From positions 95,866,616 to 95,930,615 of the forward strand of contig CM071924.1 of assembly GCA_016081115.2 (NCBI GenBank): a stretch of 64,000 bases of DNA, given 5' to 3'. Origin of the DNA: Rehmannia glutinosa. Lineage: Eukaryota > Streptophyta > Magnoliopsida > Lamiales > Orobanchaceae. Numbering within the stretch: position 1 is the stretch's first letter; every line of letters begins with the position of its first letter. A model generated the notes under the pieces. The model made no database searches. It was not told where the DNA came from and saw only the letters and a program-made list of their open reading frames with translations. The position numbers and the translations under genes were made by a program. Positions 36,071 through 49,515 of this stretch are shown in pieces.

Positions 36071-37926
36071 TTCAGCCGGAAAAACATCCTTAATGTATTA
36101 GTATTAGTATAATATTTTTCATTGTTTACCGAGTAGAGATTTACGTTGGCCGAAAATGAGGTTGCTGTCCTTAGGGATTCTCGTGGTTGTTTTTCCTTGG
36201 GTTTTCAATTTTCAATGATTCTGCTTTACGTTGTACTCGTGGGTTCTGGAAGATTGACAGCACACCAGTGTTTACCCAAATGGTATCCATTCTCTCCTAA
36301 ATTTTGTCCAACATTAAATAAGATATTTATTGTGGTAATAGATCAAATTGACCATTTATATTTTGTAAAAATAAAAAATAATCATGTTTTTTAAAAATAT
36401 ATTTTTTTAGTCATTCTGACTAAAAACTGACGGTCATACTCTTCGTATATTCTCTGATGAGATATTTGGATATTTTCAAAAAAAATGTTGCTATAAATAT
36501 CTCAAGATCATCTGTCCTAATTGATGCAAATTATGTACTTGACCTAATCATAAATGAAAAAAAGAGGTGAAGTGGATATTTAAACTCAATAATGACAAAA
36601 ACATGTTTTCATCATGGCTAAGATATATTTTTTTGTTATGGAGAAAAGACTAAAAATCCGACGGACTCATATTTTCAATACTTATATTATTAACAATTTC
36701 AAAAGTTTAATTAACACCTATCTATCACAAGATGACTTGTTTGGTCTAAGGTGGATTACGATTAATATAGTTCAGTACTTTATTTTATCTTACGAAAGAA
36801 TATAGTAGGTGACATAAATTTCGAAGTTTAATGTGTGACTTATCTTTAATTTAAGTTTCTAAATTTGACCAGTCTAATGGATTGCTTCGGATAGCATTCC
36901 TTTCTTTAGCGGTACAAGTACACCTATATTAGGGTTTCGAAAATAATTTTTGTAGTCTCGTTTTAGGCTGCATTAATTAATCTATATAATGCACCGGTTA
37001 TTGAATTAAGCCATAAATTAATCGATGCGTAGTTTACATTTTAACTGTTAAAATTTGACTTGTTTTTTATTATTGACTTTGTAGTCATGTTTAAAGTTTA
37101 TTTTGTTACTAAATAAATCAAGTTTAAATGAGTTTTATTAAGCCAAATGTGATCCAATTAGAGTTGTACGTGTATTAATATTTTTATTAATTACATTGGA
37201 TTTGAGTCAGACTTGAAATTTTATATGTTGAATGAAGAAAGTTATTCAAACTAGGTTCATTAAATTCCATAATTTAAATTCAAACAAATACTAATTACTA
37301 ATTATCTTGTATATTTATTTATTATTTTTTCTTTTTTAACCATGTCTAGAGTTTTTTTACGAAAAAGGGAAATGGGATGTCTTGAGACGACAAGAGAGAC
37401 GAGATTAGGCTACATCTTAAATGCTAAGGGTTTTTTTCTATAAAAAAAAATAGTACGTGACCGTTGGATCCCACGAGTGAATCGAAAGTTGTTTTTAATT
37501 TAATTTTTATATGATTTTTTTAATATTTTATTTGACTCACTCCAATTTCGTGTATCGGTTCGATTTGTTTTTTTCCTTACTAAGCCATTGATTAACACCC
37601 TAATCTTAATCCCTCGAAGTCTCCCAGACTCCAACCATGACCAGAGTTCACACTAGTAAAAGTAAGATGTGGTACATTGGTAATTGTATACACCGATTGT
37701 AACTTAATTTCTGGTGCAATCAATTTTTAGATACATATTAAAATACATACTATTATTTTATGTATTATTATTATTATTATTACTATTATTATTATATAAC
37801 AATTTCACCTATTAAAATACCTTCGATTCATTCCATTCAATGGCAAGATGTAATTAACTGACATATTTCAAGTAATCTTTTCTATTCCACTTTTCAGAAT
37901 GCGAACCACTTCACTAATAGTAATTA

Positions 37927-38313
37927 GAGCAAGTCTCTTGTGAGACGGTTTCACGGATTTAAATCTGTGAGACGAACCTCCTAAGGGATCCGTTTTGAGA
38001 ACATGAACCATAAAAATAAATTTAAAAATAATAATGAACCATGAAGAAACAAAAATAAACCCTAAAAACATGAACCATGAAGAATAAACCCGAAAAACAA
38101 AAATAAACCCAAAAAATAAAAAATAAATCCTAAAAACAACTAAAAATCCTAAAAACCCAAATCAATTAAAAATAAACCCAAGAAATAAAATAAACCCTAG
38201 AAAAATAAATATAAGAAAAATAAAATCTGAAAAAAAAAACCTTTAAAACTTTGTAAGAAGCTCTGCATCTCACTGAAAAAACCAAGTGAGACTGCCTCAC
38301 GCAAGTTTTTGCC
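37927..38313. mobile_element. MULE-type MITE, family B copy 2
   Basis: 387 bp, starts GAGCAAGTCTCTTGTGAGAC and ends CACGCAAGTTTTTGCC. Flanks tagtaatta and ttgtaatta match at eight of nine bases. The core has AAATAAACCC/AAACCCTA-like units as in the other copies. Confidence 0.85.
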
Positions 38314-38859
38314 TTGTAATTAATGTTTTAGAAAAAGTTCAAACGAGGGCATATTTGTGAATTCACCTATCGATGCTTTGCTCTTACGAACACGCTGTCA
38401 TTCCAGGCATTTGCAAAGTGGGGGCCCTGGGGTGGCTAGGACGGTGCCATTAACGGCCGTCCATCGCCATCCATCGGACAATTGACGAAGTTTTTTTGGC
38501 CCACATGAATCATGCATCAACATAATTCCCTTTACTTTATTTCTCAAGTTGTTGGCTTAACAATTTTGTTGAATGAACAAAACAAAAATTATACATCTAC
38601 CTAATATTCCAGTTTTTTATGAAATTTATTGGCTTAGAATTGTGTAATTTTATAAGATAAAGCAAATAGTAACCTCATTCAATAATTGATATTCAATTAA
38701 AAGAGTAAAGTGATATATATGTGTGGATATTGAATTAAAAGAGTAAAGCAAATAGTAACCTCATTCAATAATTGATACTCAACCAGTTCAACGTGACAAA
38801 ATCCAGCTCTATATATGTGTGGATATTGAATTTTTTTACATGATTGGTAAAAAAAAAAG

Positions 38860-39160
38860 TTCTCTATAACAAAGGTTTCACACATATGTCTGATTAGTTC
38901 TCGGGATAACATCCCCGGCCACTCAAAACTATCCCGAGTAAAATCGAAGAATATGCACGACACGAGTGATAGAGACCCAAGGAAGAGAGCCACAACACAC
39001 GAGCCCCATAACAATCCCCCTCAATATTTTCAGTGAGAATCTGCTCCACACGAGACTCGAACTTGCGACAGAGGAGAATCTCCACGTCAGTACCTTTGGC
39101 CTTACCATCTCATTTATGCCAATCTTTTTGTTTTTTGGTATCATCAACAATCGCCCCATG
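38860..39160 (-). repeat. Possible SINE-like fragment
   Basis: Contains a reversed box-B-like string (gagactcgaacttgcg, near 39050) and a reversed box-A-like string (ccttaccatctcatttatgcc, about 39100). Poly-T lies on the left side. No target duplication was defined, so this is tentative. Confidence 0.35.
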
Positions 39161-39169
39161 AACTAATAC

Positions 39170-39445
39170 TAGAGCAGTCAATCACGTCGGGTTGTGTCGG
39201 CCCGTCGGGACAAGAAGAAAAATTGAGTCGATCCGAGTTGGGTCAGGCCTGGCCAAACAGTGGACGGACAGCTAATTTCAGAGCCAATTCCATGAAAATA
39301 AGCTGGAAATTTTGGGTCTACCGAGCCAGCCAATTCGATTTTTTGGGCCAAATAGGCCCGGTTTTTTTCCGGGCGTGAAAAAATGGAGCCCAATCTGGTA
39401 AAAGTTAAGGATTGGTAGGTCGGGCCGCTGAAATTAACACCTCTA
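39170..39445. mobile_element. Small hAT-type fossil
   Basis: 276 bp, starts TAGAGCAGTCAATCACGTCGGG-like and ends TTAACACCTCTA. Flanks actaatac and attaatgc match at six of eight. Interior strings GGGTCGG and GGCCC echo the subterminal repeats of the other hAT elements. Confidence 0.6.
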
Positions 39446-40217
39446 ATTAATGCTATTATGTCTAGTCAAATCAATATTTGAATTTAATTTATTATTTGGA
39501 CCCAAAAATATAAGATGTAAAAGTTTTTTTAATTTTTGAGATGATAAGATGTAAGAGAATTCACAAAATATATTTTGTCAAAATCAAAATTGAGTTGGCC
39601 TCAAGCATTAGTGATGGGTCGAGTCCAAAACTTACATGAATAGACATACATAAGTGGTTATAAAATTTTTAGATGGACAAGAAGGAATTCATTTGATTTA
39701 TTCCAGATTATGATGTAAACAAAAAAAGTCGATCGAATATAGATTTTTTATAATTCTATTGACAATTATTATTATTATTATTTCTATAACGAATAAGTCG
39801 TCTTCAATAAAATACTGAAAAACTTCAATATTAATACATAATACATTTATCTTCTTCAATACAAAAACATATATCATTCCAGACAAATATAAAAAAATTT
39901 AAGAAGACAGAGAAAAAAAATTCGATATAAAATTGAAATTCCAACTTCGGCTCAAATGGGGCATCAAATTCACAAGCAATTGTGGATTAACAGGCTTTTG
40001 TTGTAGAATTAGGGCCTTGACACTTTCCCCTTAAAAAATGGATTTTATCTATGCTACACCTGGAGAAATTAATACTCCATATGAATAACTACCATAGATT
40101 TATTATGGATATACATAAATTCACACAATCAGTATAACAACTATCATGGGTTTATTGTGGATATATATAAATTGACACACAGTAAGTGTATTGTATACAA
40201 ATATATGGTAAATACTA

Positions 40218-40479
40218 CTCCCTCCGTCCCAAAAAGATAGGCCACATTTCTTTTTTCGTCCGTCCCAAATTATAGTTTTGTTTCCTTATTGAAAGTAGTA
40301 ATTATACACCAATATACTAAATTACCCCTATTCAATTCATTTGGAATGATATACCACCATTTAATGTAAGGGCAAAATAGGAAAAATATAGAAAAAAATT
40401 ATAATTCCAACTACATTTATTATGTTTTCTTAATCTGTGTGAATTCTTCTACTTGCCTATTTTTATGAGATGGATGGAG
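40218..40479. mobile_element. Stowaway MITE (Tc1/mariner type)
   Basis: 262 bp with the hallmark end CTCCCTCCGTCCC and a diverged complement GATGGATGGAG, flanked by TA on both sides (40216-40217, 40480-40481). Non-coding. Stowaway ends are among the most recognisable in plants. Confidence 0.92.
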
Positions 40480-40576
40480 TACATTTTGTGTATTTCTCCA
40501 GGAGTAACTCGGTAGCATCTACTCGACCAAGAAAATAATAAGTTTTTGGGGACTATGTTATCCAATTATGTTATCC

Positions 40577-41082
40577 TAGGGATGTCAATCTGGCGGGGCG
40601 GGGCGGGGGGAGCGATCCCCATCCCCGTCCCGCGACGCGGGAATCCCCGTCCCCCTCATGAGACAATCGGGAAAATTTTCCCCCATCCCGCCCTCATGGG
40701 ATCCCCGCCTCCCTTTAATTTTTTTCGCTAAAATTCAATTTTTGTTATAAAAATAATTATTTTTTATATTAATAAATTATATAAAAAACTAATAAATCAC
40801 TCATTAATAAAATAAATTAAATATTTTGTTATTTTTCATATTTAATGTGGATATATTTATACTATATTATAAATATTATAAATATTATATTATATATTTA
40901 ATAAGCGATTCCGCGAATCTTTATGAAAGATGATCCCCGTCCGCCCCGCCTCCCCGCCAACGGGGAGAAAATTTTCCCCGTCCCCGTCCCCGTCCCCACG
41001 GGGGAAAATTTTGGAGAATCTCCGCCCCGTTCGGGGCGGATCCCCGCGGGGAATGGGGAATCCCGCCCCACTGCCATCTCTA
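40577..41082. mobile_element. Non-autonomous hAT element with perfect 8-bp duplication
   Basis: 506 bp, ends TAGGGATGTCAATCTGGCGG and CCGCCCCACTGCCATCTCTA. The repeat tgttatcc stands on both sides (40569-40576, 41083-41090). GGGGCGG/CCCCGTCCCC-rich subterminal zones enclose an AT-rich centre. Confidence 0.92.
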
Positions 41083-41699
41083 TGTTATCCAATGTAATAA
41101 ATAGCCTTGAAGTTATTGCAAAGTCCAAGTGGTGAGCTGCTGGTGAAAGTGGGGACTCCTGTTGTCCCCAGACACAGGTACAAATTGTGAGACATTTGAG
41201 GATATGATATCGAAACTGCGATGTGATACAACGGCTATTTAAGTAATTAATTATTCCACCAAACTTTATGTTTAATACGGATGTAAATAAATATTACGCA
41301 ACAAATCCTTATTATGCACATTGTCTGAATTTATCATTTCTATCTACAAAATCAAATAAGACTTATATGACATAATTACTTCTCTATCACTATTTTTAAA
41401 AATAATATTGAAATATTAATCAAGTTTTTTTTTTTTTGTTTCTTTAGAAAAACATGCAAAGCTAAAGGTGTCCTACCATAGGAAACGTATGATCGATTGA
41501 CATGTGGCTCAATTATTGTTACGCTTTGTTGTTATGGAGTATATATATCTTTTTTGGAAATATTACTTGACTTGTACCCCCAGTACTGTACGTCTGTACC
41601 TGCTCCACAAAAGGTAGTAAGCAGAAAACATTCACGGTAAATGAAGATGTATTGTGAGGGTAAAATGGGCAAATGATATATATATATATATATAGTGTC

Positions 41700-41984
41700 T
41701 AGAGCTGCCAAAACTAAATTTCTACTGATGTTAGACCTGGTGATAGGGGCAGCCGGGCAGATCGGTCTTTCATATTGTATCTCGAAAAGGGGCGGGCCTA
41801 TTTTGCCCCAACCCACTAGGGACGAAATTCCTGCCCGGCCCTGTCCAATAGAAATAAATTTTCATGTGTGCTTCCATGGGTTGGGCAGGGTTTGTGCCTC
41901 CAAACCGATGATTTGATGGAATTCAGGTCAGACCTGGTTTTTTCTAATTAGCACTGACCTGGATCGACCCGTTTGATAGCTCTA
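41700..41984. mobile_element. Small hAT-type fossil
   Basis: 285 bp, starts TAGAGCTGCCAAAACTAAA and ends GACCCGTTTGATAGCTCTA, good inverted ends. The 8-bp flanks (atagtgtc, atcatgat) match poorly, so the insertion is old or rearranged. A (TA)n run adjoins the left end. Confidence 0.6.
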
Positions 41985-42569
41985 ATCATGATGACTAATA
42001 TAAATTATAAGAGAAAAAAAATTACGGCTTTTTTTTTGTCGAACGATAGAATTTTATTATAACAACTCAAAAACAAAATTACAACTACAATCGTAGCCAA
42101 CGGGCTAAGAGCCGACAAGACTAACTAAGAGCCAAGTAGAGAATTGGTAAAACCAATTCAGATTCACATGGACTAAAAAACTACCCACCCCAAACTAACC
42201 ACTCCACGCCGGGAGACTTCAGCACTCCTTAAAGGAGACTGTAACACACCAGAAAAAAACTAAAATCAGGCACGAGCAACCACTACATACTCGCAGAACA
42301 AAAAACTCGATCCGCCTACGAGTTTCGCAAATCAACCGAGAAAAGAAAACACAAACAAAATAAGAAAACAACAACTTTACTAACAAACTAGAGAAAAAAC
42401 AAAAAATTGCCTCTCCCTCTCCCAAATTTACTACCGCAGCCCATCGTCTTCTCCGCTCTGAGACACCTCCGTGAAGTTCCAAATTTACTATCGCAAGCCT
42501 CATAGCAATTTTGGGTCAACCTAGAAATGAAGTTGGCATCCCAAGAAATAGGAGGCAGGCCTCGACGGC

Positions 42570-43265
42570 GAGGCCGACTCAGTTTCCAATCCGAAGGTAG
42601 GTCCCAAGGATTTTCAATAGGGGCTCGAATGAATATGAACCTATCTTTCTAAGGCCACACCGAGGAAGGAACCCGGTGTAAAAATTTTCGGTTAGTTCGA
42701 GGTGAGATGTAAAAGAATCCAGAGTTAGTAGTGGTAGAAGAGTTGATGGCATAGAGTTCGCAAAAGTGCAGCGGGCGGCCTCGCGCCAAGTGTTTCATTA
42801 AGATGATAAAACCTACGATGTGACGGTAGGAATTTGGAACGAAATGAAAGGGCAAACATCAAGCCCTCTCGGAATGTCGAATCGGGCGAGCTAAAGGAAA
42901 TCTAAGACCCGCCGAGGCTAGCGAGGTGAAAAGCTAAAATGAGGTGGAGGCTTATCTATCTTATCACTAGTAGTAGGAATTATGATTCTGCAGACGGGAA
43001 TGAATAAGTTTTTTCTAATGGTGTCTAAATCATGAACGGAGACTCGGGACTGCTAAGCAAAGCCCCGGGGCGACGTGTCCCAGTCGTCCGGGCGGGTGGC
43101 CTCGCGGGATACCTTATCTTGAAAGGGGGGAATATGGGTCGCCCGCTAGTTGTAGTAAGCAGAAGAGCTCGAAGACGAGGCCGAATCGACGACCCCGAGT
43201 TCGAGGACGAACCGGAGTTTGACCGCGAACTAGAGGATCGTGTAGATAGAGGAGGGGTCGCCATA
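42570..43265 (-). pseudogene. Remnant of retrotransposon ORF with 'putative gypsy-type transposon' domain
   Basis: On the minus strand, ATG 43263 starts a Ser-rich head (MATPPLSTRSSSS...) that stops at 43025. Further on, about 42860-42570, a shifted frame gives FHFVPNSYRHIVGFIILMKH, SGFFYISPRTNRKFLHRVPS, and after a stop WKDRFIFIRAP and PWDLPSDWKL. These resemble the plant domain known as putative gypsy-type transposon (Transposase_28). Stops and frameshifts show decay. A minus-strand TATA string (TATATATATAAG) lies at about 43424-43435. Confidence 0.55.
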
Positions 43266-43794
43266 AAAGAGAGAAAATTTAAAGTAGAGAGAGAAGAGAA
43301 CCTACCTCTAAGTCGGGGTGAAGTAGAGAGCACGAAGTCAAGATCCTGGAGTCGTGGACGAGCTTGAGCGGAGGTGATCCGGGGTAAAAAGTGTGAAAAA
43401 TGAAGGTTTTGAAGGACCATCTTATATATATAGAGAAGGGCGGGAAAATCAACGGTCTTGATCGAAAGGCTATTCAAATTCAACAACTGCGATGGAAGGG
43501 TCTTTTCGAATTCAAGAGCTTGGATCCCGCGTCGCTTAGAATTCGAGGACCTACATCGAGTCACTTTAGCAAGAAAATTACTAAAGTAACGGGAGTAAAT
43601 GATGTGGAAATTACCATTATAGCCGCCAGTCGAGTTGACCATCTTGACCTCGCCTCCGGAAATTACCAAGATGCCCCCAGGATCCGCGACTTTTTTATAT
43701 GGATCCCGACCCAACCCGAACGTCCGGGTCGGGTCGCCCGCGAGCCACACACCGTCGATCGGGCGCCACGTGTACGGTGATCCGCATCACACGG

Positions 43795-44095
43795 TGAACA
43801 ATACTATAAATACGGCACGAAAATCAAGGTAAAAGGTAACTTGTCATTATTCTAAATTACCCGACTCTTTAGATTTCTAAGTATCTCAACTACGATTCTC
43901 GACTTAGGCATCGGAGGGCCTTAGCCGGAGTCATCCCGCTTAGCCTAACGTGCTCGTTCGCTTTCGTGCCTCGAACAAAGTACCTCACCTCGCTTTTGGG
44001 ATCCTGAGCCAGTCACCTCGTGGACAACACTTCACCTCGCTTCGTGGTCCCTGTGTCGAGTACATCCGATTTACTTTCCTAAATCGGACCGTATG
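43795..44095 (+). repeat. LTR fragment
   Basis: TATAAATA near 43804 is followed by CGACTTAGGCATCGGAGGGC (about 43899-43918), the R-region motif also seen at 21320. No partner LTR was identified. It lies next to the minus-strand remnant above, but on the opposite strand, so the two may come from different elements. Confidence 0.5.
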
Positions 44096-45106
44096 AATAA
44101 TGGAGGGGAGGGGAGGGGAGGGGGAAGGAGGGAGAGGGAGGAGGCGGTCAGTAATGGGAGAGGGAGGGGAAATATGCTAGGGTTTTTTTTTGGATTAGAG
44201 AGAAGGGGGAGAAAAAAAAAGGTTAGAGAGAGAAGGGGGCAAAAAACACATTAAAAAAGAACGGCTTTCAGGGGAAAGAAAAAAGTTGGAAAAAAAATGT
44301 ACGATTATGCTAGTGTATATAGTGTCAGAATAGGATCTTCATTTCTAAATATCAGATACAAAAGAATTAATAATTGAAAATTATATCCGAACAAATAATA
44401 TGTAATTTGAGCGAATAAAATTTGAGCATCAAATATTTTTTCTTGATTTATTGCAAAATGCAAGATTCCATGATTCAGTTATTTAACCAATAACTGCAAG
44501 ATTCCATGAAAAACGTGTCATACCTCTCTCAAAGTGTTCCTTTAATCTCCAATAATCGAGTCAAATATATCACATAAGCATCGCTCAAATAATCTCACTG
44601 AAGTATGATTCTTCTTTCTTATCAGAATAATATCAAATTGGGAAAGTCAAATAGGTTGTAGAAAACCGCTAGGTATTAGTCAACAGGTAGCACAACGCCT
44701 AGTTTGTAAGGCGCTTAAGAACAATACTATTTTTTTATTTGATCAATTTTTGGCGTTTAGGCTGATTTTTTCATGACCGATTTGGACAAAATTAGTTCGG
44801 CCTATGAGCGCCTAAATCAATTTCTACAAACATTAAATATATGTCATACTATAATTCTAGTTCAATTTAATTAGATCGTTGCAACTAGAACTTTTGTCTA
44901 GCATAATATATGGACGAAAGAGAAAATAAAACACAAAATTAAAAGGTATACATTTTGGATATTTAGTTCCAATTTGTATTTTTCATAAATTGCAACTTAT
45001 AATACACACTAACTTATATAATTTCCAATCAAAGTATTTACTTCTGATGTAAATAAAATACAAAATACAAATTTAAAATAAAGAATCTGAACCGAATTAA
45101 TTTTAA

Positions 45107-45392
45107 GGGATAATTACAAAAAACACCCCCGGGGTTTGGGCTAGTTACAGAAAAACCCAGAGATGTTTCAAAATTACAAAAAATATTCCTCAAGTTTGAT
45201 TATGTCTTAAATTTAAGAAGGTAAATGCAATATTTTTATAGATGTCAAAGGGTTTTTTGAAATGTTTTTTAATTTGCTTATGGGGAAAATGTATGACCAA
45301 ATCTAACCTTAGTGGGGTTTTTGTAATTTTAAAAAACCTTTGGGTTTTTTGTAATTAGCATGAACCTCAAGGGCCTTTTTTGTAATTATTCC
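45107..45392. mobile_element. MULE-type MITE, family A copy 8
   Basis: 286 bp, starts GGGATAATTACAAAAAACAC and ends TTTGTAATTATTCC. Interior matches the family (AAATTTAAGAAGGTAAATGC, TTGCTTATGGGGAAAATG). The 9-bp flanks do not match well. Confidence 0.78.
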
Positions 45393-45770
45393 TATTACTC
45401 AATTCTATTTTTGGACTTTATCAAAACCGCCCAAGAAAAAGAATTTTTTTTTTTTGAGAAAGCCCAAGAAAAAGAATTAAGTTGGATAAGATACGGAATT
45501 ATTTTGCTCCAATCCAACCTAAAAAACAATTAAATCCCTTGACTAATTTAAGTTTGGTAAGAAATGGACATCATTCCAAATTCCAAACTAGTCTGCTAAG
45601 GCTGGCTATTATTATTGTATAGACTGATTGTCAAAGTGTTATTAAGATCGGACTAAAGTAGGGGTGGCAAATTATGCCATATTTGGGTTCGCGTGTCGTG
45701 TCGACCCATAAGATTCATTTTATTCGTGTCAAAATTCTCAATAATAACCCACCATGTTTAATTATTTATT

Positions 45771-45983
45771 AGCAAAAATTTGTGTAAGACGGTCGCACGG
45801 TGCGACGAGTGATACTTTTAGTGTAAAAAGTGATATATTGTCTAAATACACTAAAATTAAATGTATTTAGATAAAGTATCATTTTTCATACTAAAAGTAT
45901 CACATTTTATACTAAAAGCATCACTTTTTACCCTAAAAGTGCAATATGTCGCACCGTGCGACCGTCTTGCAAGAGACCTACTC
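45771..45983. mobile_element. Short MULE-type MITE related to family B
   Basis: 213 bp, ends AGCAAAAATTTGTGTAAGACGG and CCGTCTTGCAAGAGACCTAC. Perfect 9-bp duplication ttatttatt (45762-45770, 45984-45992). The core is a hairpin of repeated CACTTTTTACACTAAAAG-like units, different from the AAACCCTA core of the long copies. Confidence 0.85.
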
Positions 45984-47584
45984 TTATTTATTTGTATTAG
46001 ATTTTTCAACTATAACTCAACTTGTTTATTATTCGTGTTTTTTAAGTCGACCAAAAATGACATGTATTTTTAAAAACCTAAAGAATTCATCTATTATATG
46101 AGTAATTTAAATCTAAAACTTATATTTACATAAATTTGATAAATTCTTAAAATCCAATATTTTACTAACATATTCAATAATTCATAAATATGACAAAAAA
46201 CAACATAGTAACTTCAACCGTGACAAATGGGTTAGTTTTCATTTCAAGCTGACTAACCAAACTTGTTAATTATTCGTGTTATTCATGTTCGACCCAATTT
46301 TGACCCTAACTCAAAAAATCTCAACCCTAACAAGCTTATAATGTATTGTGTTATTGTTATGTATTTATGTCGTGTATTCGTGTTGCTATAATTTAAGATT
46401 TGGCCAAAACCAAAAGCCGAAAGGGTGGAAGGTGGAGGTTGGTTCTTGGGTGACTTATAAGGTTAGGGTGAAAAAGTTTGTCCGAAAAGGCTTTGCATAT
46501 GTTATCTTCTTTGAAGGGTCTTTGTTGTCTAATATAATACTATGATTTTATTTTATTTCATTTTTATTAATAATATTACACGTCGTCTCTTTGTTACTAG
46601 GAGCACTTATGTTTTGACTTTTATACTCATCTCTTTCTGTTATATTTTATTTCTTCATTTTGACTCTTATCATGAAACATGTGGTTTTTATGAAAATGAC
46701 ACGGTGAATATATACTTTCTACTTTTTGTATTTGGTCTCAAAGAATCAGGTGCGTGCATGTCTAATTTTGTAAATCTAATATTTTTTGGTCTTCATTTTC
46801 ATGGTTGTCAACTATATTTAAGAAGAATTTCTTTGAATTAATTTTTTAGGTAAATAAAGAAATTTAGGTAACATATAACTTTTATAAATTTTTTTCTTTT
46901 CCTTTTCATTTACCTCTCCATCTATTAAGCTGTGTGAAAAAAGTTCACATCATAAGAGATTCGACAGTCTTTTAACTCTATGCAGTGCACTGAGTACAAA
47001 TTCAATTTTTATTCACACACACACACAGACAAAAAAAAAAAAAGGAAAATCACACATTTACAACATGAGTGTGTGGATAAATGATGGGTTTGTACTTAAT
47101 TTGATTCACACATACAGACATACTCCCATTTTACCAATGTTTTTTTTTTTTGTTTTGTTTGTTTGATACATAGCCAATGGGGAATTATGGGTGCAGGCAG
47201 GGCCGATCCTATTAGTTTTTGGTCTGTGTCGAACTTTAAAATTGGACCACTTTTTTTAAAAAAATAATGTGTAATATATAAAACTTCTCTATTATAGCTA
47301 AAATAATATGAGATCTTTCTAAAAAAATGGCATTCATGTTAAAAAAAATCCAAATACTTATTTAAAATATAACTCGTCTTACAGTTTTAGCAGCAAAATC
47401 GTTATTAAAGTAAGTATAAATGTATAATCAAGTGTGCAATATATAATTTTTTTTATTTTTTTAGTCTTTTTGATTTGAGAAATTTCAGTCTTAGGAAAAA
47501 TTAAATGTGATAGTTTTGTCAGCAACTTGAAAGGCTACAAGACCTAACGAATGCACCCAAGAGGATTTGAGCATGAGTTGCTTA

Positions 47585-47985
47585 GGATGTGATTGGATAT
47601 GAACGAGAATTCATTTTCGTTCCGCTGGAGAATATTTTTTGACCAAGCATGCGGTTGTTTATGAAAATTTTCAAAAAATATACTATTATCTCACTTTCAT
47701 TTTTTCTCTTTTTTTTTCTTTCACCTATCACATCTACACATTTTCCCACAAAAAAAACTAATCATTATTACATATTCTCCATAAATTTCACTATTCACTC
47801 ACTCACATATTTCTAACTGTCAATCACATCCAATCATTATTTTACTATTTTTAAATCAAATCAACTTTCATCATTACATATCCATTCAAACTCTCAACAT
47901 TTTCCAAATACTTTCATCAAATTTTTTTTCCCTATTTTCTAGCGAAAAGAAATATTTCAAAATAAAAGCATATCCAATCGCACCC
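47585..47985. mobile_element. MITE with GGATGTGATTGGATAT ends
   Basis: 401 bp, inverted ends GGATGTGATTGGATATG and CATATCCAATCGCACCC. Same family as the block at 35590-35986. No clear target duplication; the superfamily is not assigned. Stretch 45990-47584 shows no gene. Confidence 0.6.
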
Positions 47986-49079
47986 ACCAGATTGCACCTG
48001 TTTTTCTTAATCATCTTATTTATTTTCTATATAACTTAAATAAAGGTATACAAAAATATGGGCCCCTAAATTTTGTATTTTTTTCCTGGGCCCGAGTTGA
48101 CCGACTCTTCTGCCGTACATGAGGAGCGGGCCTGAGGTAGCACACATGCTTCATTTTACCAATGTTTTTTTTTATTTATTATAAATAGATATCCTAGCTT
48201 GTGTCCTGAGTAATCCTATGAGTGAATAACCTTCTCTCCGCACTCCCCAGCCTCATGGTACACACAACTTATACCGTGTAATTGAAGTCCTGTGCTTAAT
48301 AATTGAGCAATGGGACCATTGTTTTCACATCAGGACCATTTTAATCTTCATTCCCAGTGATATTGGGCTTGGGCCTTAACATTCGTTTCAATTTGGGCTG
48401 GACTCAAATGCTACTTCTATTTTCTGGTATAATATACTGACACAATTATAACAATATCGTGGCTTATAATTGTAGTACCGTGTATAGACTATTGGACTTA
48501 CGTTTAGGGATGAAGGGAGAGGTTAAAATGAGACCACATATTATAGTGAGACAATGTGGACTCATCTCAATCCTTCTGTAGTCATATCAATGGTTAAGAT
48601 AAATAGGGGTTATAATTATATTAAATATTTAATTAAATCAAAATAAGGGTATAGTAGTCAAATTACCCAAGTGGGGGACCATCCAAATATGGAATCAGTT
48701 ATTAGGAAAGAGAAAATCATGTGGGGAGAGAGAAAATCACACATGTGCTCTGTCATGCAGTATGTTGTACACTTATCATATATTTGTTGTATGCTTAACA
48801 CTATTTTACTGTATGTTTAGCATAATTTTACTGCATATTAAAATGGTCAAACAAAAATATGTGGGGACCGTGAATCAAGGAATCAGTTATATATAGAGAG
48901 AGAATCACGCTCATTAACATGTGGGGACCGTGGATTAAGTAAATCAATTATAGAGAGAGAGAGAGAGAAAAAAAAAATCGCGCCCATTATTTTGCTGTAT
49001 ATTTAGCATATATTTGATGTACACTTAACACTATTTTGATGTATGTTTAACATAATTTTACTGCATATTATAATTGTCA

Positions 49080-49255
49080 AACAAAAATATAAGTATACAA
49101 CAAAACACATATAAGTATACAACAAAACACATATAAGTATACAACAAAAAACATAAGTATACAGCAACATAAATACATACATCAAAATTTAACTACTTAT
49201 ACAACAAAACACATCTAAGTATACATCGAAAAATATATAAGTATACAACAATCTT
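49080..49255. repeat. ~22-bp tandem repeat, AAGTATACAACAAAACACAT
   Basis: About seven imperfect units of AAGTATACAACAAAACACAT within the MULE. The open frame across it on the minus strand is a repeat translation. Confidence 0.7.
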
Positions 49256-49515
49256 CACTGCCTCCTCGTAGGCCCTCGTTTCCTCTACGTCAGCATCGTC
49301 TTCTTCACCAATCCTCCAATACCATCATTTATTCCGAAACCCCAAATATATCTCTCGAACTCCGGTAAAAAATAAACCTATTTATGTGTGTAAATCAAAT
49401 TAAAGTAACTACATGGTGGCACATCAACTCCTTCAGCTTCTTCCTCAGCCCGTTCGGATGGCGGATCGGGTCCGTGAGAAATGTCGTGAGGTTGTGGTTG
49501 TGGTGACGACACATC

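Larger units (their letters stand above)
42032..44252 (-). mobile_element. LINE-like retroposon copy 1, enlarged by nested elements
   Basis: Minus-strand retroposon ending in poly-A (T-run at 42029-42037). It shares both ends with 49781-50508: the right part has GGGAGAGGGAGGGG and a purine-rich 5' leader, and the left part has TCGAACGATAGAATTTTATT and CACCTCCGTGAAG. Probable target repeats near 42016-42031 and 44253-44268 share ACGGCTTT plus an A-run. About 1.6 kb of other retrotransposon DNA (42490-44095) is inserted in it. The bounds of the nested part are uncertain. Confidence 0.6.

Noticed and set aside
36146..36394. Frame starting MAENEVAVLRDSRG, similar to a phrase in the NET1 coiled coil
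   Set aside because: The similarity covers under ten residues, there is no coiled-coil continuation, and no splice structure was found. Probably chance.
43400..43780. Plus-strand frame of 126 codons
   Set aside because: Opposite strand of the retrotransposon leader; no recognisable domain.
46542..46841. Plus-strand frame of 99 codons with membrane-like segments
   Set aside because: Hydrophobicity follows from T-rich DNA; no start context, no neighbouring exon and no known motif.
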